From: Halococcus salifodinae DSM 8989
Lineage (GTDB): Archaea; Halobacteriota; Halobacteria; Halobacteriales; Halococcaceae
DNA length: 34,195 bases
Assembly (NCBI RefSeq): GCF_000336935.1
Contig: NZ_AOME01000064.1
Coordinates: forward strand, 1-34,195
Direction of reading: 5' to 3'
Both the position numbers and the translations under genes were made by a program. Of this stretch, positions 31,808-34,195 are shown piece by piece; position 1 is the first letter of the stretch; each line of letters opens with the position of its first letter. The notes under the pieces are model-generated. The model was not told the DNA's origin and did not search any database. It saw only the letters and a program-made list of their open reading frames with translations.

Positions 31808-32116
31808 ATGGAGCTTGCAGGGGAACTCCCGCTCTGCCCGTCGCGGCTGTCGCCGGAGGCAGATGAAGGTGTACCCGACGATCCCGCGCTACGACCATCC
31901 GGCCGTCCCGATGTCCGCCGGCGATCCCTGAGATCGCACCGCCGACTCGATACGGCTCGGACGCTCGTCAGTCACCCCAAACCGCCTCATTGCAGTCGGT
32001 GTGGCGGCGACCCATGGACCGTCGGCTGGCGGTTCGCAACGAACCGGACGCCGACACAGCTGTGTTCAATGATATACATTTCCAACTTCTTCAATTTAGT
32101 TAAAATAGAGTTATAA
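31808..32116 (+). CDS. Small Cys-rich protein, possibly 3'-damaged (102 aa)
   Basis: The ATG follows the stop of the large gene by 1 nt, as in the rest of this operon. The frame begins MELAGELPLCPSRLSPEADE and contains HCSRCGGDPWTVGWRFATN followed by RTPTQLCS. A zinc ribbon would need one more Cys after LCS, but there the composition becomes AT-rich and the translation changes to MIYISNFFNLVKIEL. The natural end may have been replaced. It is a plausible gene, but its C-terminus is doubtful. Confidence 0.45.
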   Translation: MELAGELPLCPSRLSPEADEGVPDDPALRPSGRPDVRRRSLRSHRRLDTARTLVSHPKPPHCSRCGGDPWTVGWRFATNRTPTQLCSMIYISNFFNLVKIEL

Positions 32117-32170
32117 TTGTCTAATTTATATAATAAACTTTATATATTCACATAATGTAGTAAATGTGTA
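32060..32170. promoter_or_regulatory. AT-rich promoter region
   Basis: About 110 bp are strongly AT-rich in otherwise GC-rich DNA. ctttatatattc (32134-32145) is a good TATA box and would start transcripts near 32165-32176. The remaining AT-rich tract (32085-32130) could be a DNA-unwinding or regulator-binding segment. It covers the 3' end of the small Cys-rich gene. Confidence 0.55.
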
Positions 32171-32175
32171 GGGCG

Positions 32176-32217
32176 ATGAACCGACCGACCCGAACCCACG
32201 ACCGTCGAAACCGATGA
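32176..32217 (+). CDS. Possible 13-codon leader ORF
   Basis: ATG at 32176 begins MNRPTRTHDRRNR and stops at 32215-32217, overlapping the start codon of the ATPase gene as ATGA. The TATA box at 32134-32145 would place a leaderless start close to 32176, so this mini-ORF rather than the ATPase ATG may be the first start on the transcript. Translation could then pass to the ATPase by coupling. A chance ORF is also possible. Confidence 0.3.
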   Translation: MNRPTRTHDRRNR

Positions 32218-34195
32218 CCGAATCAGAACACGCCAGCAACGAGTTCGATGAAGGTATCGCCACCGACACCAGCAGTACTGCCGATCAACCACGGCAGTAC
32301 ATCAGAGTTTACCCGAGCGAGGACGGCCTCGACAGGACCGCCGTCGAAAGTCAACTGCGGCACTTGCATGAGGTGCTCCAGGTGCCGTCGGATGACACGG
32401 GCGCTGCAACCATCGAATGTCTCCTCGTCTCGAGGGGCAGTCCCGTAACGAGGGTGGAGTACTATTTCGGCATCGAAAACGGCGATCTCGGCACGCTCAA
32501 ACGGGAGCTTCGGGGTGTCTTTCCCGATACCTACGAACTCAGAATCGAGTCGCTATCGCTCGCCGAGATCGGCGATCCGGACGGGATCCGGGCGACCAGC
32601 GACGAGTCGTTCACGCGGCGAGACGAGCCTCATATCGCCGGTGTCGAGTATCACGCACGCGCCGAGCGACGCAACGACTGGCAGGTGGGATTGGACACGC
32701 CTGACCCAGCGGACGGGGGAACGAAAGACGACGGCGGCGACGATAGCTTCGCCTATCTGCCGCTCGCAGGGGTCCTCGAGACGATGGCGTCGACGTCCGC
32801 AACGGTCGTCTATCAATCCTTGCTCGAACCGAAAGACGACTGGACCGGACAGGCCGACCGACGACAGGAGAACCTGAAACGGGGTCGTGACACCTTCTTC
32901 GACCGAGCGATCGCCGATATCACGTCCGACGACGGGACCGATCACGAGATGACCGAGGCCGAACAACGACGATCGACTGCAGTCGGCGAGCGCGAATCCC
33001 ACCGTTCGTTCGAGACCACCACCCGTGCAGCAGTGATCACGCCATCGGACGACACCGAAACGGCTCGCCGAGTCGCCGAAGAGCTCGCCTCGGCGTTCGG
33101 CTCGATCAAGAGTCGATCCTACGCGATCGAGGGGAGCGTGTTCGTCGATAACGATCGATTCCTCTCGCCGCATCTCAAAAGTACGATATTTAGCTATCGA
33201 GCAGGCAGCCGTGTGTTCGAGGCGATGCGTAATCGGAGTGTGCATCCGCCGGACACCGATCGCACACTGACGCTGGATCCCTGGACGGAAAACAGGAGTC
33301 TGGGGACCGTGGCCGACGCCCGAGAGGTGCCGTATTTCTGCTTGCTTGGCGGCGAGACCGTGACCGCCGAAGGCAATCGCGCCCTCGATATGACGCCCGG
33401 TGAGCGGACCGTCTTGCCGCTCCCGCCCGACGACCGACTCGCCATCTATCGAACACCCGGATTCACCCTTGGACGGCCAGTAACCCAGGACGGCGTCGTC
33501 ACCGAGACGCCGATCGCTGTTCCGCCATCGGTCCAAACCCAACACATTCTCATGAGTGGTATCACCGGTGCCGGGAAATCGACTGCCCTCGTTACCGGAG
33601 CTCTCGACAACCACGAGGCGACTGATGGTCTCGATATCCTCATCGATCCGAAAGACGGCGGCACGGTCGACAAGTACTTGTTGGCCCACTTCATCCGTCA
33701 CGGCGATCTCGATGATGTGTATTACTTCGATTGCGCGGAGATCTTACCTGCGTTTTCCTTTTTCGACATTCGTCCCGCCCTCGATGCGGGTATCCCGCGA
33801 CAGACAGCCGTCGACAACACCATCGATCACTACCTCGATATCGTCAGACAGGTTATGAAGGGCGACAACTTCGCCCGAGCCGCGCGCTCGCCCGACGTGA
33901 TCCGATATCTCCTCAAAGCATTGTTCGACCCGGTACACGGCAACGAATCGTTCTCTCACCGCGACCTGTACAAGGCCGCCAGACGAGTGAGTGAACACCG
34001 GACCGCACCCGCGGTCAGCGACGAGAAACTCGAAGACTCGCTCGAGAGGATCGTGGCGGATTCGTCGGATGGATCCGAAAACGTCATGTCAGGTGTGTTT
34101 ACCCGTATCGGGAAGATCACCGTCGACGATCGGCTTGCACGAATTTTCGGTCATTCGCCGGACGATCGCGACGACGCGTTCGATCTCCGTGAGTA
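32214..34195 (+). CDS. VirD4/TraG-like DNA translocase ATPase, right end missing
   Basis: About 660 codons are present and the frame runs off the window. Residues ~1-430 are a variable N-terminal region starting MTESEHASNEFDEG. The P-loop GITGAGKSTAL is at ~450, followed by DGLDILIDPKDGGTVDKYLL, the DPKGD-like strand typical of conjugation coupling proteins. DLDDVYYFDCAEILPAFSFF is the matching VYYFD segment. Similar proteins pump DNA through type IV secretion or act as HerA/FtsK-like translocases. No N-terminal membrane segment is seen, unlike bacterial VirD4. Walker B and the C-terminus lie outside the window. It indicates that the right part of the window belongs to a mobile element. Confidence 0.75.
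   Translation, partial: MTESEHASNEFDEGIATDTSSTADQPRQYIRVYPSEDGLDRTAVESQLRHLHEVLQVPSDDTGAATIECLLVSRGSPVTRVEYYFGIENGDLGTLKRELRGVFPDTYELRIESLSLAEIGDPDGIRATSDESFTRRDEPHIAGVEYHARAERRNDWQVGLDTPDPADGGTKDDGGDDSFAYLPLAGVLETMASTSATVVYQSLLEPKDDWTGQADRRQENLKRGRDTFFDRAIADITSDDGTDHEMTEAEQRRSTAVGERESHRSFETTTRAAVITPSDDTETARRVAEELASAFGSIKSRSYAIEGSVFVDNDRFLSPHLKSTIFSYRAGSRVFEAMRNRSVHPPDTDRTLTLDPWTENRSLGTVADAREVPYFCLLGGETVTAEGNRALDMTPGERTVLPLPPDDRLAIYRTPGFTLGRPVTQDGVVTETPIAVPPSVQTQHILMSGITGAGKSTALVTGALDNHEATDGLDILIDPKDGGTVDKYLLAHFIRHGDLDDVYYFDCAEILPAFSFFDIRPALDAGIPRQTAVDNTIDHYLDIVRQVMKGDNFARAARSPDVIRYLLKALFDPVHGNESFSHRDLYKAARRVSEHRTAPAVSDEKLEDSLERIVADSSDGSENVMSGVFTRIGKITVDDRLARIFGHSPDDRDDAFDLRE

Noticed and set aside
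1-34195. CRISPR array
   Set aside because: No set of regularly spaced identical repeats was seen; the repeats found are paired inverted repeats or two-copy operators.

Overview
The window looks like haloarchaeal chromosome or megaplasmid DNA, possibly Halococcus-like; I cannot name the species. The reasons are acidic Asp/Glu-rich proteins, GC-rich third codon positions, many leaderless genes with a TATA-like box about 25-30 nt before the start codon, small winged-helix regulators, an archaeal tRNA-Thr, and an IS200/IS605 element of the type common in halophilic archaea.

Region 1 (1-9.4 kb) is an accessory patchwork. It holds a 568-aa protein of unknown function, a divergent regulator and target pair around a palindromic operator, and a degraded duplicate of the first gene. 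A helix-hairpin-helix remnant follows, then a noncoding stretch dense in inverted repeats that could be a structured RNA gene. Next come an apparently intact tnpA-tnpB transposon with three tandem stem-loops at its right end (probable omegaRNA), a gene fragment whose stop codon lies in the transposon, a MazF-type toxin-antitoxin pair with repeated operator motifs, and a DUF7342-like regulator between two relics of IS ends. The region ends with a truncated quinone-oxidoreductase-like gene, tRNA-Thr(CGU), and a VapB-like antitoxin whose VapC partner has shrunk to 23 codons.

Region 2 (9.4-27.7 kb) is a surface-glycan or lipid-linked-glycan island. It encodes one GT2 glycosyltransferase with membrane segments, three GT4 glycosyltransferases, an oligosaccharide flippase plus the C-terminal relic of another, a polysaccharide pyruvyl transferase family protein, two large multi-membrane-span proteins with outer C-terminal domains, and four alkaline-phosphatase-superfamily enzymes. 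All four of those have Thr at the nucleophile position, so they are more likely phospho-group hydrolases or transferases than sulfatases. All four also end in the same LxxLGY tail, although one belongs to a different subfamily. Gene strands alternate often, and two places show abrupt changes in base composition, so the island was probably assembled piecemeal. The likely combined role is to assemble, flip and decorate a glycan with acidic or phospho groups at the cell surface.

Region 3 (27.7-34.2 kb, cut by the window edge) looks like part of a plasmid or integrative element. A small winged-helix gene is divergent from a tightly coupled operon. The operon starts with a predicted three-way-junction RNA, continues through two tiny ORFs, a small Cys-rich protein and a 993-aa two-HTH protein, and may include another small Cys-rich protein. 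After an AT-rich promoter comes a possible 13-codon leader ORF overlapping the start of a VirD4/TraG-like DNA-translocase ATPase that runs off the right edge.
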